Assembly (NCBI GenBank): GCA_019671005.1
Contig: CM033744.1
Coordinates: forward strand, 7,778,208-7,842,207
Source: Hibiscus mutabilis
Lineage: Eukaryota; Streptophyta; Magnoliopsida; Malvales; Malvaceae
Length of the DNA: 64,000 nt
Direction: 5' to 3'
The notes beneath the pieces are model-generated. The model made no database searches, was not told the origin of the DNA, and saw nothing but the letters and a program-made list of their open reading frames with translations. Below, in pieces: positions 33,201 to 46,060 of this stretch; position 1 is the first letter of the stretch; the number at the start of each line of letters is the position of its first letter. The translations under genes and the position numbers were made by a program.

Positions 33201-35495
33201 AACTGGGAAAGTCTCCTAGCCTAGTCCCGAGACTCCGACTACACTCACCTTGATTTTTGTAGCTCATAAGGTTCTCGGATTGCAATTCCCTTGCCTTTAG
33301 CTCTAATAGGAGATGGTGGTTGATCTTTCAAAGCTTGAGCTAGGCAAAGATTAGGGAAATTGTTACAATCATAATCAATGATTAAAAATCAACATCCAAG
33401 CTTAATAAAGCTTGTAGACAACATTAGTTCCATGGAATTAAGCTTATAACACATGGGGTTCAAACTTGACTTTCAAGACCTAATCTTGAAATTAAACTTA
33501 AAATGTCTATGAAATCAATAAATTGATGAATAGGTCTAACTTAACAATCCAAGAGCTTTAATTTGATGTTTAGAAATCAATGAAACTTCAAGGATTGAAG
33601 TGAGGTGCTTGCATGAGCTTGGTAAAGAAGATGACAATGGAGGAGCTTGTTTATCTTGGTGGGAAAAGATGAAGGAAAGATGAAGCTTTGTCTTGGTTTA
33701 GTTTTAAGCAATTTGTTCCATCTTTTCTTTCTATTATTCCTTAATAGGCTGTGTATTGTCATCCCAGTTAATGGTTGCCTCCCAAGCAACCAATTAGGTG
33801 ATTTTCTAGCTTGGGATGAATCCTTTAATACAATAAAAATATTCACAAAGCTTTTTCCCAATTCTTTTCGAAATTAATATGTCATCTCTTATGACATATT
33901 TTCAGTCATCTTCTTGTGGAGGTGACTCACACCTTAAAATGATAAAATTACAAGGGTGATCCCTCTACTTTTCAAGGTTTGCACTTTTATCCCTAAACTT
34001 TCAATTTTTACAATTTAGTCACTAAATGACTTTCAATCCTTTCAAAAGGGTCCAAGATCAATAATTAAGCTCAATCAAAGTTCAATTCATTACAATTTAG
34101 TACAATAAATGAGTAAATACATTGATTGGACCATTCCGATATAAAATTTCTGATCACCGGATCCTAAATCTAACTAGAACGATTTTTGGGATATTACAGA
34201 AAGCCTCCGAATTTGACCTTAAACTCGAGCATGCACTTTTATTAAGTTTATTTATTTAAGATTATCTTTTATTGGATAAAAAAATCGATAAAAATTTTTG
34301 TAGTTTAAAGGTACTTACGGATATCCCGATCGTGCTTGCGCCCAGCCTAGCTCGTCCCGTTCAGTACAACTTTGAGAGATTATTGTAACTTGTATGCTTT
34401 CTTAACTTAGCAAATTCTCTGAATAGGAATATAATTCTATTAATAACCCTAATTCTATTGACTTAGGTTCCAGCACTACGGCGGAGCGTGGCTCTGGTGC
34501 CTAGTAGACTATTTGACTGCCCGACCTTTGGAGGCGTGTTCCTTGTGTGCTATATACCTGTTTTGACTATTTGTTTGAAATAATTCTGTGTACATTTATG
34601 ATATACTCTAATTTTTGTAAAAACATATTTTTTTATTTAAATATGACCTCTTCATATATCTGATTCATGTCTGACTAAAAGCATGCTCTCTAGTCATTGT
34701 CTTATTAAAAATAATTGTATGTTTACATCTATTGTTATTATTGTTTATTACTGCATACTAGAATTTCTGCCTAAACTGTTTTACTAGGGTACTTGGGATA
34801 AATATGAAGTTTCTACAGGTTCAACCCTGATCTGGTTGATAATTCCTACTATTCAGGTTTCTATGCTTTGGCTAGGGTAATTCCTACTGTATCATGTTCC
34901 TACACTTCGGCTAGGGTAATTCCTACTAGACCTAAGGTATTTTCTTAGGATGGTACCCGTGCCTAATATGATCGGGTTAATGCATGTATAAAATACTGTT
35001 ATGGGGAACTGTATCCTGGAGTTCGGTTAGAGGGTAGATAGGTTTGCATGAAAACCTTGGTTGCTTTTATAACACGATTTCTGAATTGTTTACTACTTAT
35101 TGGAGTTTTATAAAAATGTTTTTTATTCTCACTGTTGGAACACACTGAGCTCCCTAGCTCATACCCCAAAATCTTTTCTCTTTCAAATTTTGGATAGGCT
35201 TCATGTATCTAGCACTTGAAGGATCGACATATTTTGTACACGTCTTTTATTGTAATATTTCCATCTTCCAGACTATCTTATCTATGGTGACATGAGCCTA
35301 TGTTTTGTTACTGTATGTTTTATTATGTTGCCCTATGTGGTTTATGATGTATTATATTTTAATACGATTTATTTTGGTTAACTATTTTTTTTACTAGTGT
35401 TCGAATTAATTATTACTTGAATCTGATTTTAAATCTTTAAAAAATGTGATCTCCTAGATTTGGACTTTATGCATAGGTCGGTCTAAGGGGTTACA
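30288..35495 (+). repeat. 5' LTR of the Tekay-like element, with nested insertion
   Basis: It starts TGTAACACCC and ends GGGGTTACA, leaving about 2.25 kb of LTR once the nested unit 31237-34198 is removed. A minus-strand tRNA-like stretch (A-box-like TTAGCTTAGTCTGTTGG, B-box-like GGGTTTGATTC) lies at about 30370-30455. A run of GACCCG and GTTGACT words lies at 30950-31140. Confidence 0.65.
31237..34198 (-). mobile_element. LTR-like unit / solo LTR nested in the 5' LTR
   Basis: It begins TGTAACACC and ends GGGATATTACA on the plus strand, the same termini as 4515-7781. It is flanked by AAAAG (31232-31236) and GAAAG (34199-34203). The 2.96-kb interior has no RT or gag. A patch at 31640-32010 carries repeated GTATCGATAC palindromes. 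Confidence 0.6.
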
Positions 35496-35502
35496 TTTTA
35501 TT

Positions 35503-35514
35503 TGGTATCAAAGC
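35503..35514 (+). other. primer-binding site (initiator Met tRNA type)
   Basis: TGGTATCAAAGC lies eight bases after the LTR end. It differs by one base from the usual TGGTATCAGAGC. Confidence 0.65.
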
Positions 35515-35686
35515 TTTTGGTTTTATAAACCTCAGACTATGAATGGGTCGTAAATGAAATATTTTCATAAAATGTTTTACAAATGCGTTTGAAAGGCCAT
35601 GTCCCTGAGTTTTATATGCTTATCTGTATGCGGTACTCTAGTGCCAATTCTGACCCTAAGTTTTACCTTTGTAGAGATTCTCTGAT

Positions 35687-37445
35687 ATGAGCACCTGTCG
35701 AGGTCGTCAACCTTCTCGTGGACAAGGTTGAACCACTGGGTTTGCTGATCCTATAGATGATCCGGTTATAGATCCTCCAATTTCTATTCCTATAGATCTT
35801 CCTTCTCCTAGAGGCTTTACAGCCCGATAGATTCACCGCCTGCTCTTAGTATTGGATTGACTACTCTAGTTAGAGGAGTACTAGCGACGAGTTCTGAGCC
35901 ATTGGCGACAGTGACCGATAAGACTTTGAGTAGACAATTTCTCTAGGTGATTTAGGGAGTAGTGAGAGCATCAGTCATTGTACTAAAAGTTCCTATCTCC
36001 CAGACCTTGGTTGCTAACGGGGTCAGAACTTTTTCTGGATCTCTTAATGGGACACTGATTGAGGCTGAGAGTTGTCTATATGACACTGAGAGACGTATGG
36101 ACTAGTTGGGCTTAGAACCAGCTATAAGATATTTGGGGGCTATGTCTATGTTGAACGGGAATGCCCATACCTGGTGGGAGTCCGTTGTGAGTAGTGTACC
36201 CCCGAGAGGTTAACATAGAACTTCTTTAAAGAGTGATTTAGGAATCATTTCTTGGGCAAGCGGTTCCTGAGAGAGAGGCACCAGACATTTAAAGACTTGA
36301 TCCAGGGTTATATGACGGTGGCCGAGTATGAGTTATAGTTTCTGGATCTGTTGAGATATGGTACAGGTTTAGTATCCACTGAGAAAGATAGATGCAATAA
36401 GTTCTTAGAGGGCCTTTGTATTGGGATACGAGATCAGGTGGCTATACACCATGATGAAGTGTTTGAGGACTTGGTAAATCGGGCTAAGATTGTAGAAAAA
36501 ATAGAAAAATTGGCAGCTAGTCAAAGCGGTAGAGATCGAGACCGAAATTGTGATCATGATCAAGATTGAGATCAAGATCGATCTAGAAGGTCTTTTATTC
36601 TTGAGTCTTCTACACGTACTGATAAGAGAACTCGTACCTCAAGACCGCAAAGGAGTAATACGAGTTCCAGGTCTTTGGCACCTTCAGGCTCAGTTATTAG
36701 TCGAGGTGATTCTTCAGGATTTTCTTCTTTTTCTGCATATGAGCATTGTAGTAACTAGCATCGAGGAGACTATTGGAAGTTGATTGGTGCATGTTTTCGA
36801 TATAGATCTATGGATTATTTCCTGAAAGATTGCCCACATTCACCTTCTACATCCCGACCATCTTCACAGACCCCTGCTCGTTCTCAGACTCTTGTCCTTT
36901 CGCATATATCTGTTCAGACTCCAACTACAAGACATTATCAAGGTAGAGCATCTGGATCTGCTACTAGGTCTAATAGCAGAGGCCGAGCATATCAGAGTGG
37001 AGGACTAGTCTTGACTGAGGCTAAACAACCTGCATTAGTTTATGCTTCTAGACGCTGAGATGATAGAGATGAGCCAAACTTTATTGCAAGTACATTTACC
37101 ATATATTATGTTCTATACTTTACATTGCTTGACAACGGCTCCACCATTTCGTATGTATCGAGATCGGTGTCCCAAGAGCTTCAAATTCCAGTTAAGACCA
37201 CCAAAGATGTAGTTATTATTATGAGCCCAGTGGGCCAGTCAGTGATTGTGGATAAGTTTTTCCAGCTGACCTTATAGAGCTACCTTTAGATGAGTTGTGA
37301 TCTGATTTTTGGTATGGATTGGTTGACTGAACATCGGGTTAATCTTGATTTTGAGTCCAAGAGGGCAACTTTGAAGACTTTTGACTACTGGACAGTTGTT
37401 TTAAATGGCCAGAGACGCGAGCATCTGTCAAATATGGTATCTGAC
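35687..37445 (+). pseudogene. broken gag-protease of the Tekay-like element
   Basis: The start is MSTCRGRQPSRGQG, then a stop. Parts recognisable in different frames: the capsid segment NGNAHTWWESVVSSV (near 36150) and FLDLLRYGTGLVSTEKDRCN (36340), continuing to ILVNRAK-like helices. The zinc knuckle is CFRYRSMDYFLKDC (36786), with the second Cys replaced by Tyr. A protease-like LDNGSTISYVSRSVSQEL (37125) has Asn where the catalytic DTG or DSG motif has Thr or Ser. FGMDWLTEHRVNLDFESK follows (37310). The domain order matches Gypsy Gag-Pol. It cannot be functional. Confidence 0.7.
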
Positions 37446-37615
37446 TTGATTACTAGGACATAAATCTTCCTTTCTTGTTTGAGAACAATTCTCAAATTTT
37501 GACACCAGTCAAGAAAGTTGGTCCCGATAAATTTTTCTTTCTCAATGACCAATCGTAGTGATAAAGTAGAATTATTGTTGGTCATATACAACATAATATA
37601 AAGTTTGATATGATA
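37446..37615 (-). pseudogene. Copia-type gag N-terminal fragment
   Basis: The minus strand encodes EKEKFIGTNFLDWCQNLRIV followed by LKQERKIYVL, typical of the start of Copia Gag in plants. It abuts the truncated Gypsy element at about 37445. Its own 5' LTR may be the LTR-like unit at 40335-41020. Confidence 0.6.
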
Positions 37616-38203
37616 TTTTGATTTAAGATTTCTACTAAATTAACAACCCTCAAATAATTAGTATAGTGGGCTAAGATCCGTATTTTACTCTGTCTTTAAG
37701 TCAACTTTAGCTTGACACTTAAAAATAAGCTATTTAGGTAAGTAACTCTTACTAATTGCATCTTATACATTTCTTAGAAACTTATGAGATTTTTGACATC
37801 ATATGTCCCAGCATGCATAAATCTCATCTCATGTCATTAGGCCCAAAATCGTTTTGATAACCTAATTAAGCTAAACCATTTTAAACACATGAGCAACACC
37901 ATTATTCACCTTGTGTTACTAATGTAACCTATTGTACTCCTACTTTGATAGAACCTACATTAAGGTGATAAAAGTCTTGACAAGTGTTTAAAGTTGGATG
38001 ACATGTTAAACTTAAATTTTATGTGAGGGGTCTTTGTTGATTTTAATTACTAAGGCATCTCATACATGGCATAGCATTCACATAGCATCACATATATGCA
38101 ATAAATAAACGTGACATAGTATGGCCTTATCCTAAAAAGAATAAACCTAAACAAAAAACATCTTTATCACCTTGGATCATGTTAACTCCTCAAAAGTACT
38201 ACT

Positions 38204-38235
<32 letters not shown>

Positions 38236-40334
38236 TGCTATGCTTTTGTTTGACTTTGAGTACATATTTGTGCATTCAACTAGTAGAATCATGCATTTGC
38301 ATTAAGGAGTTGAGGAACGTTTCCTTTGCTAGAGTAAATGTGTATTTCTTTGTTGTGGATGGAGCAGGATAGCAGGAGTAGGATAGGAGTTGATGGAATG
38401 AGGAGCAAAAGAGAAATACTGAGTAACGAATGGCAAAAGTAAGACGAGGATTACCAAGCTCGGTTGGCAAAAGAAGGATGGTCGGTTTTCAATTAGTTAG
38501 TCACTGGTCAAAGATCCAATGAGCCCTAAATTCAAACGAGATGATAAGAAGATAACGCGTTTGTCTCAAGTGTGTAACCAACTTTCAAATTCAAACACAA
38601 TCTAGGGTTTCCACGAGTGCCTATTTAAAGGAAGCCCAACGATAAATCAAAGGGAATCAATCAAGGAGGCTGTACTGTGGTAAAGGAAGTGGACGAATGT
38701 GGTTCGACCAGGCTATCACCTAGAGCTCTGGATCCATTCAAGGGTTGCATTGACGAATCTCCTTCTTTGTCCATTTCTCTTTATTTTAGATCTGATTTTA
38801 TGATGGTGTTGATTTCAAACAATATGGTGTTGATGGTTCCCCCAACCATGAACTATTTTCTTTAAGTTGATTGGGGATGTTTTTGCGATGAACGTTCGTC
38901 TGTTTTTCAGCTTTTAATAATTACATGCTTTTGCATTTTTGTATATCTTGCTAGTACTTAATTTCCCTAAATTGTTTGTCATACGACAGTTGGTATTGCA
39001 CGCATATTATCTCTTAATATCTTAACAGGCTTAGGGGATAACGATTAATTTCCAGGTATTAAGATGAGAAACTTCGACAAAAGATGTTAAAGTATATAAG
39101 CTTACTTCGTAAGTGGGTCTACCCTTAGGAGTAAAGATTAAAACTTTACCAAGTTAATGGTTAAGAAACATCATTATAGACATATAGGGGTTGATCATAA
39201 TTGACTTGGGGTATTGCCATCGACAGGGGCAATACTACCTTAAAATTTGTTCGGCAATAAAACCAAGGCTGAAAGTTATTAATTGCTTCCATAGCTAGTG
39301 TGAAATCCAAGCATCCATTGCCAAAGCCAACATTCATCTGAATACATTTGTTTGCCAAACTTCCTAAATTTTCATTACATGTTTCCTTAGTCATTTTTCT
39401 TAAATTAAAGATCAAAATCTAAATCAAACTCATTTGTTTCAATTCACAAGTAAAAACGTGGCATTTTATTCCTGGACAATCCCTATGGATACGATACTCA
39501 GCTTATTGTTGTATTACTTGCTAACCGTGTATACTTGCACGCAAAAAGGCCTAAACTTGACATTATTTACTAGCATATTTACATTCATTCATCAATTATT
39601 TACCAAGCGTTAGTCAATCTACATATCATCATCTTCATCACCTTGGATCATCATCACCACCGCCTTGGATCATCATCACCATGGCGGAATGAAAGTGGTC
39701 TTCTCATTTGTTACAAAAATTCAGACGACGCGCAGGCTGTATTACAATAAACAAAATGATACGCATGCCGTATTTTAAAAACTTTACAACCTTTGTAAAA
39801 TCTAAAAGGCCATGCTATAAATCATGCCATACATCAAGCAAAACAATCAAGAAACAAACATCTCACGTATATTAGATAAAACATTCAACATTACTAAGAC
39901 ATGTTACTTAAGTTATTTAATCTTATAAGGTGCTTCGCAGAGTTACACCTTATGTAGAATTTTTTGGCGGTTCCAAAAATTTTACTTTTATTGATCTCAT
40001 CAGTAAACACATGAAAAAGCCAAAATTTAGTTTAATTGCATTAAACAACTTAATCAATTTACACAAGAGGCTTATACACAAATCACGACTCATCATGATT
40101 GGTAAATCTGTACTATCATGATCTAATCAAGAAATTAAACTTTTTAATCACAAAACAGTCTGGATTCTTCATCATATTAACAAATCCTTTAAAGAAACAG
40201 ATTTAACCTTTCAAACACCTCAAGCAACCTGATTAATTATATCGTTCGAGAAAACCCTATTAACATGCATCTAATAACGCATATTATAACGATCATACAG
40301 TTATATTGAACATGGAAGATAGCTCTAATGTCAT
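37616..40334. other. repeat-derived, no gene; (TA)n at 38208-38236
   Basis: Probably retrotransposon leader and LTR remnants. 39440-39540 (GGACAATCCCTATGGATACG) resembles Athila-type Gypsy leaders. A short duplicated ATCACCTTGGATCATCATCA block is at 39640-39680. The ORFs here are short and unlike known proteins. Confidence 0.4.
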
Positions 40335-41020
40335 TGTTAGGTTTCAAAGGAAATAAAATTGATCTAATCAAGCAAATAAACGTAGCGGAAAAATTATCCT
40401 ACGAAACTTCACAAGATCTCATGCAATCATATAACGAATGACAAAGATAGTTATAAGATTACCTCAATATAAGATTTTATAATCCTGTTGTGCTGAGACG
40501 CTGCCTTTCTGAAAGACGACCGCCCTCTACAAGTATCCACACGCGAATGGACGATGAACGACTATCGAAATACCAGTTCCTCTCAGATTTCAAAAATAGA
40601 GATTTTGTGGTTTTGATGGCTAGTCGAAAAACTTAAGTGAATGAAAACCCTTGGCATATATACATATATATGGCTTGATTAGGGTTAGGTTGAGTTCACT
40701 ATTATAATTTAATTGAAATCTTTTAAATAAATTATAATTTAAAATGAATTCTTTTATCAGATAAGGAATTCAAATCCAACAAAATCTAGATGATGTGATT
40801 TATTTAATAATATTATTTATTTAAAATAAATAAACAATATATTCTAAAATAGATTCTTTATCTGATAAGAAATTTAAATCTAACCAAATATAGACAATAA
40901 GATTATTTAATAATATTATTTATTTATATTATTTTTCAAAAAAAATAATAAAAAAATAAAATATTTTATAACAAGAATACGAATTTAACTTGTTTAAATT
41001 CGAATAAATAATCTCTAACA
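40335..41020 (-). repeat. probable Copia LTR with adjacent PBS
   Basis: The unit is bounded TGTTAGG...CTCTAACA. Beside its left end the minus strand reads TGACATTAGAGC, nine of twelve matches to the tRNA-Met PBS. This orientation agrees with the minus-strand Copia gag fragment at 37446-37615. No second LTR copy was found. Confidence 0.5.
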
Positions 41021-41935
41021 ATATAATTTAAAATAATCTTATTACCTTAAATTTATTATTGAGAGTAATAACCACAACCATTCTTAGTGTGCGACCATAT
41101 AGGTTCAATTAACGTTAGCAGTAGATAAAATCACACTTTATCCTACAAGCCATAAGTGGCCTCAAGCAAGACATTATGACTACTCAAGTTAAATGAAAAA
41201 CTAATAATCCGAGACAACCTTAATTAAGTTTATGTCATAATCATTTTATCTCACGATATCTTGATAGAATATAAGACATGAAAAATGTTAACCTTATATT
41301 GTTCTATCTTTAGTTTCTCGATGCCCAATTGAACTGACTAAACAAATGACACTGGTCTCTATCAACTCATTTCAGCACGACCATGCATTTCTCAGTCTCA
41401 ATCATCGAGGGGCCTACAAATATCTCTCTTTATGTTAAGAGAGATAAATTTTATCTTAATCACTCACATCTCACTACATGATTCCTTATTATGTTCAAGC
41501 ACAACCTTAATAATCGCCTGATTAAAGACGATGTTTGACTATGTCAAGACATAATAATCATCATGTTGAAAACCATAGCAATTTTAAGTTTAAGGATTTA
41601 TTGTCACAACTGTTGAAGATTAATATATAACTTTAATTTATGTATTAATCTCAAGATGAGTCAATCCTAATATTTGTTCTCAACAAATACATAAATGAAT
41701 TAGATTTGAATTCATTCACATATTCATCTTATGAATATCTATCAAACTTCATACCAATCTTATCTTATTATTGTTCCCACAATAATAACTTATTAGGGAT
41801 ATTTAGAATAATTAATAATATTCAAAGATACAAAAGTATACAAATTTATTATAATAATAAATTCAATAATCAAAATATCATATTCATACAATAGGCCCTA
41901 GTGCACTATAGCTAACTGCACCATCTCAAGCCTAC
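41021..41935. other. no gene recognised
   Basis: AT-rich, repeat-like. The segment ending in GGCCCTAGTGCACTATAG (41892-41910) meets the LINE at about 41936. Probably LTR- or transposon-derived. Confidence 0.35.
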
Positions 41936-42860
41936 TCTACAAGTCACGAACCCTAGCAAGCAATCCCTCATTTGAATCTCTCATCAAATTCTTTAAAGTC
42001 TCCTTCAACCTTTTTAATTTGGTCAACAAAACAGTCAATGGATTTCCCTCAGCTTGTATCTTCCAAGAATCTTCCACAATAGTATAGAAATCAGGTTGAT
42101 CTACCCAAAGATTAAAAAATTTAAAAGGCCGAGATGACCGATCCATAGGAACATCAACCATCACAAAGCATGGACTATGCAGGCACCAAGAACTCAACCT
42201 TACTATTTGGAAACTTCTGCATCCACCAACGATTCACCAGCATCCTATCAAGCTTACGAGATAAGGGAGCCTCATCCCTCCTATTGCACTAAGTAAATAG
42301 AGCCTCAATATAAGCATGACTACAACATCTAGTTCATCAAGGCACTCCATAAAGTCCTGAATAGGCTTAGAAATAGTCTGACTGCCATCAAAATCCTAGC
42401 TCTCATGAGGGCCTTTAATGATGCTGAAATCTCTAGCAAGGACCCATGGTAAATCCCCAACTAAACCTTTCACCTGAAGCAAATCATTCCAAACCCTCCT
42501 TCTATCTTTCCTACCATTGGAACCATAGATAGAATATAGGAAAAATTGCACATCCCCTATCATCAACAAACAAGTTAAGTGTTGATCACTCTTACTAACT
42601 TCTTACACACTCCAAGAATCTTTGTACAAGAATCAGATCCTCCCATTAACAACATTATCATAATTATGCAAAACTGACCACCACTGAAATTTCTGAACAA
42701 TAGCAGACATAATCTCCTCTCTACCCTTAGTCTCAAGCAAACACGGAACCTCTACCTTCAATTTCTTCACCAACCTTAGAATTTTTTAAACTTTTGAGGG
42801 ATCATTACATGCCCTCACATTCCATGTTAAAAAAGTCGTCTTGCATTTGGTGAACGGCCA
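41936..42860 (-). pseudogene. LINE ORF2 apurinic-type endonuclease domain, broken
   Basis: Motifs in order on the minus strand: FLTWNVRACND (start), LLETKGREE (the E-T-K motif), an RKDRRRVWNDL segment, a VLARDFSIIKG piece (GDFN-like, with GD replaced), RKLDRMLVNRWW, then HSPCFVMVDVPMDRSSRPF and FFNLWVDQPDF. This is the EEP-type nuclease of plant L1 elements. Several stops and frame changes interrupt it. Confidence 0.7.
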
Positions 42861-43052
42861 CCCTTACCTTCACCCTTCTTCTTATTCCCACCACCACCTT
42901 TACCCTTCGGCTTCAATTGATCTATAAGAACAGACACACCATTTGCAGTTGCTCTCATTTTCCTTGGGGAAATATCAGAATCATCAGCAAGCAAACTAAA
43001 CTAATTTGAATCAGGCAACCCATTATCCACCACCAAATTCTGTTCCAAAGCA

Positions 43053-44217
43053 TTACAAGCTGCTCTTTCGCGAACATTCACAGTCTCGTTTGAACCAGCC
43101 ACAACAATTGATCCTGCAAACCATTACTAACAACAGGTGCAAAAAAATAGCAGCAGGTACAATAGAACAATCAACAGATTCTACAGAACTAAGGATAGGT
43201 GTAACAGAACGAGCAACAAGGTCAACAGGTGCAGCAGAATTATCAACAGGAGCAACAGAACTAGCAAAATCAACAACAGGTGCAATAATATCTTCAACAG
43301 AACAAGTTATATCAGCAGCCATGATATTTTCCACAACTAAATCATTCCCTATAGTATCAACTACTACCCCAACAACTGAATCAAGCCCATCTATATCAAC
43401 AACATGATTCTTCCTAGAATATTTCTCCCCTAAATGCCCAAAAATGCAATAATGTTCACATCTAGGAGGGGCCAAACCAATTCCACTCCAACATCAATAA
43501 AACTGCCTTCACTAAGCTCAATAAGGATAGACTTAGGCAATTCAAAATTAGCATCAACATTTACACAGATTTTAGCAATTTTAAACTTTGCTTTAAAACA
43601 ATAGCACGATCAGTGTAAAGAGGCTTACCCAGCGCGCCAGCTATACATCCCAAACCTTTCTTAGTGAACAGCTCCAATAGAACATGCCAAAGCTTAATCC
43701 AGATGGGGGCAGAACTCAGATCCAGCACTTCTGGAACTATTTCAGGTATCCATTTCCTCAAAATAAGGGCCTTCTGACGAATGTGTCGAGGTTCAGATTC
43801 AAGAATCCAATCCCGAACTTTTTTCGAAGGGAAATTCAACACATACACTAGGAACCAAGAAACAAATCATGATGGAGCCCTCTCACCCCCACAATTTGTC
43901 CACTGTTTTCTGGAAGACTGCAAGGGGAGGAGACTTCCCCAAAAAATTCCCCAAAAGAGCATTTTCTCATTGCCGAGCGCCATCAACTAAAATCTCATAT
44001 GTAGTCTCACCAGAACTCAATCATTGCGTTCCACAGGAGGGAAGAAGGGCAACGACTGGTCAAGGAGATTCCACTCCTTGACAACAGCAGAATCCCCACC
44101 AACGCTAGAATCCCCATGCCCAGCGATATTGGGGTCAGCAGGAACACTCCGATTCCCAGCTTGCAACGGCAGCATGTTCCGATCAGAAGGAGGCAAATAC
44201 ACGATGAACAAGCCCAC
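43053..44217 (-). pseudogene. LINE ORF1 (DUF4283-like with CCHC-like knuckle), broken
   Basis: Pieces in three frames: an upstream MLPLQAGNRSVPADPNIAGH segment; a DUF4283-like core with LRKWIPEIVPEVLDLSSAPI, IWIKLWHVLLELFTKKGLG and ALGKPLYTD (43561-43848); and a knuckle CEHYCIFGHLGEKYSRK (about 43420-43475) whose last Cys is Tyr. An Ala/Val/Ser-rich tail follows. The order fits plant L1 ORF1, a nucleic-acid chaperone. Frameshifts and stops between the pieces show decay. Confidence 0.6.
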
Positions 44218-44230
44218 AAAAAGGAACTAG

Positions 44231-45449
44231 AAAAAAATCACAAGAAAACAAGGGCAAAACAAAGAAAATCAAGAGAAAATCACAAAAAAAAGGATTACTC
44301 TCTTAAGCTAAGAATATGAACATCTAAAAAACGTCTTTAAAAACTAAGAAAAATTATAAAAAAAAACATATATTTATGAAAATTTAAACTTGCAATGTGC
44401 TTCCAATAGCATAATTCTTTTATCAACAATATATGAATATAATTAAAAAAAAGGAAGGTAAAGATTATAAAAAATCTAGTCTAACACACACAAAAGCAAA
44501 ATGTAACAAAGGAAACAATCAATAAAAAAGGGTAAAAATCTAAATAGCACAATTCAAGCACCTAACCAACTCGAAGAATAGAAAACCTGAAACCATGATT
44601 TACTCCGTCCTTCGCTAGGCCATTTGCAGCTTTACGATAGACATTTGAAGCAAACACAAGTTAGAGTATTACAAGCAACATCAATCTTTTTAAACCACTC
44701 TCAATATTTCCAAGGCCATCGTATCGTGATATATTTGTTCATGATGTTGAAGACTGAATTGTGTCGATCGGGTCTATTTTCAGTTTAAAAAGTCACTGTT
44801 TTGATGGTTAATGCAGGGGTTAAGGTACCTGACTTCGAGTTTTGGTCGTATCCGGAAGCTCAAAGTTCCCCTAGAGTTCAGAGTTTTATAAGGATGGCTT
44901 ACATTAATCGAATTCCATTGTAGTCATGGCATTATGGTTGCTATGGCTTGCTTGTAATGAGAAAATGTCGAGAATAAAGCAATAATCATGGAGGAGCTGA
45001 TCTATATCACCAAACTGCGCCCTATGCTAGCTGCGGATTAAGCAATAATCTGGTAAATCGCAGGCGGATATTGGCTTTTTAGCGTCCTCCTAAGCAAGGT
45101 AAAAACTTAATCTAAAGACTCGAAACAAAAGATAGATACAAATATCACCAAAGAAAACGAGAAAACAATTGTGAAAGATATCATGAAAATAATCGAAGGT
45201 CACGAAAGTAGCTTTTATATTAATGTAATATAATGAAACTTAATATTCTATTAGAAATCTTAAATAAATATACACTATAATAATCTGATAGTATTCACAT
45301 TGTCTAGCAGGTGTGATAAAAACTATTAAGATAACAATTACATAAGCTTCTTATTGACGCACATAATTGAAGAACAACAACAGTTAGCTGTTGTTTATTG
45401 ATTCTCATAATTGAACACATGAAACGGAAGGACTGTTGTTGTGTGAGAG
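44231..45449. other. no gene recognised
   Basis: AT-rich spacer. The only nearby gene is the RALF-like gene to the right, whose 3' flank is here. Confidence 0.4.
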
Positions 45450-45677
45450 TCACCAGCCAAGTCCACATCTCATGTTCCGGTTGCAGTACGTCCTCCGATC
45501 GAAGTGACCGACTCTCGGGACGCCACACGTCCCCAATTTGGCGCAGGCCTGCTTCAGGGTTTTCCCCAGCTCCTTGTAGCTGATTGCTTTTAGTTTGATT
45601 GCCTCGGCGTGTTGGACCAGCGTTGAGCTCACCAGCAATATTGCACATATCCATAGTACCAAAATCTTCCTCTCCAT
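45450..45677 (-). CDS. RALF-like secreted peptide, copy 3 (four cysteines)
   Basis: The 75-residue product starts MERKILVLWICAILL, a good signal peptide, cut probably after QHAEA. The mature part begins near KAISYKELGK, a canonical YISY-type motif, and has four Cys as ACx5C (CAKLGTC) and CNRNMRC (five between). There is no S1P dibasic site, so it is a short RALF. It should act as an extracellular ligand of CrRLK1L/LLG receptors. It shares the N-terminal ILVLWIC block with copies 1 and 2 but differs more in the mature part and lies 16 kb away, separated by transposons. The ATG is at 45675-45677 and the TGA at 45450-45452. No lesion seen. I judge it the most probably functional of the three. 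Confidence 0.8.
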   Translation of the reverse strand: MERKILVLWICAILLVSSTLVQHAEAIKLKAISYKELGKTLKQACAKLGTCGVPRVGHFDRRTYCNRNMRCGLGW

Positions 45678-46060
45678 GCTAATTGCTTTGCTTTTTGTTT
45701 TTCCCAGAAAGAAAATAGATATGCTGACTCAAAGATTAGTATCAAATTATTGTTATTTTTAAAGACAGGAAACCCAATTTGATACTATCATTGAATCCCT
45801 GTTAGCGCTTCTGTGGGGGAGAAAACAGTGGGGAGTTTATATCGTTGTTTTTGCATGAGCAAATATAGTAAAGTTAACCTAAAATATGGAACATCGGACA
45901 ATGTTTTTACTAAATATTGTGCCTGTTTGAAAGTCAGAAACTGGAACAACGGAACTAGGTGTCTTTTAGGTCAATGCTTGTGCTTTCTAAAAATAGAACT
46001 GATGTTGTTTGGTGAGCAATAACGTATCAAGATCTCATCCCAACAAGTATGATGTTTATT
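45678..46060. promoter_or_regulatory. upstream region of RALF-like copy 3
   Basis: It includes GCAAATATAGTAAAGTTAACC at 45860-45880, similar in order to the AAATTTAGTAT...TTAACC block upstream of copies 1 and 2. No other gene seen. Confidence 0.4.

Larger units (their letters stand above)
30288..37445 (+). mobile_element. Gypsy LTR retrotransposon (Tekay-like), 5' part only
   Basis: The layout is 5' LTR (30288-35495), PBS, gag and protease start, then an abrupt end at about 37445 where Copia-like sequence begins. RT, integrase and the 3' LTR are absent. Stops and frameshifts break gag into at least four pieces. Confidence 0.75.
41936..44230 (-). mobile_element. L1-type LINE, 3'-truncated (ORF1 and endonuclease only)
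   Basis: Reading right to left on the minus strand: ORF1-like pieces, then the ORF2 endonuclease, then an abrupt end before the reverse transcriptase. LINEs usually lose their 5' end, so losing the RT side points to later deletion or insertion at 41936. Confidence 0.7.

Noticed and set aside
33577..33877. ORFs of 94 (minus) and 76 (plus) codons
   Set aside because: Inside the nested LTR-like unit, on both strands at once, with no domain.
43006..43407. Thr/Ser/Ala-rich plus-strand ORF of 133 codons
   Set aside because: It is antisense to the LINE ORF1 tail and has no independent coding evidence.
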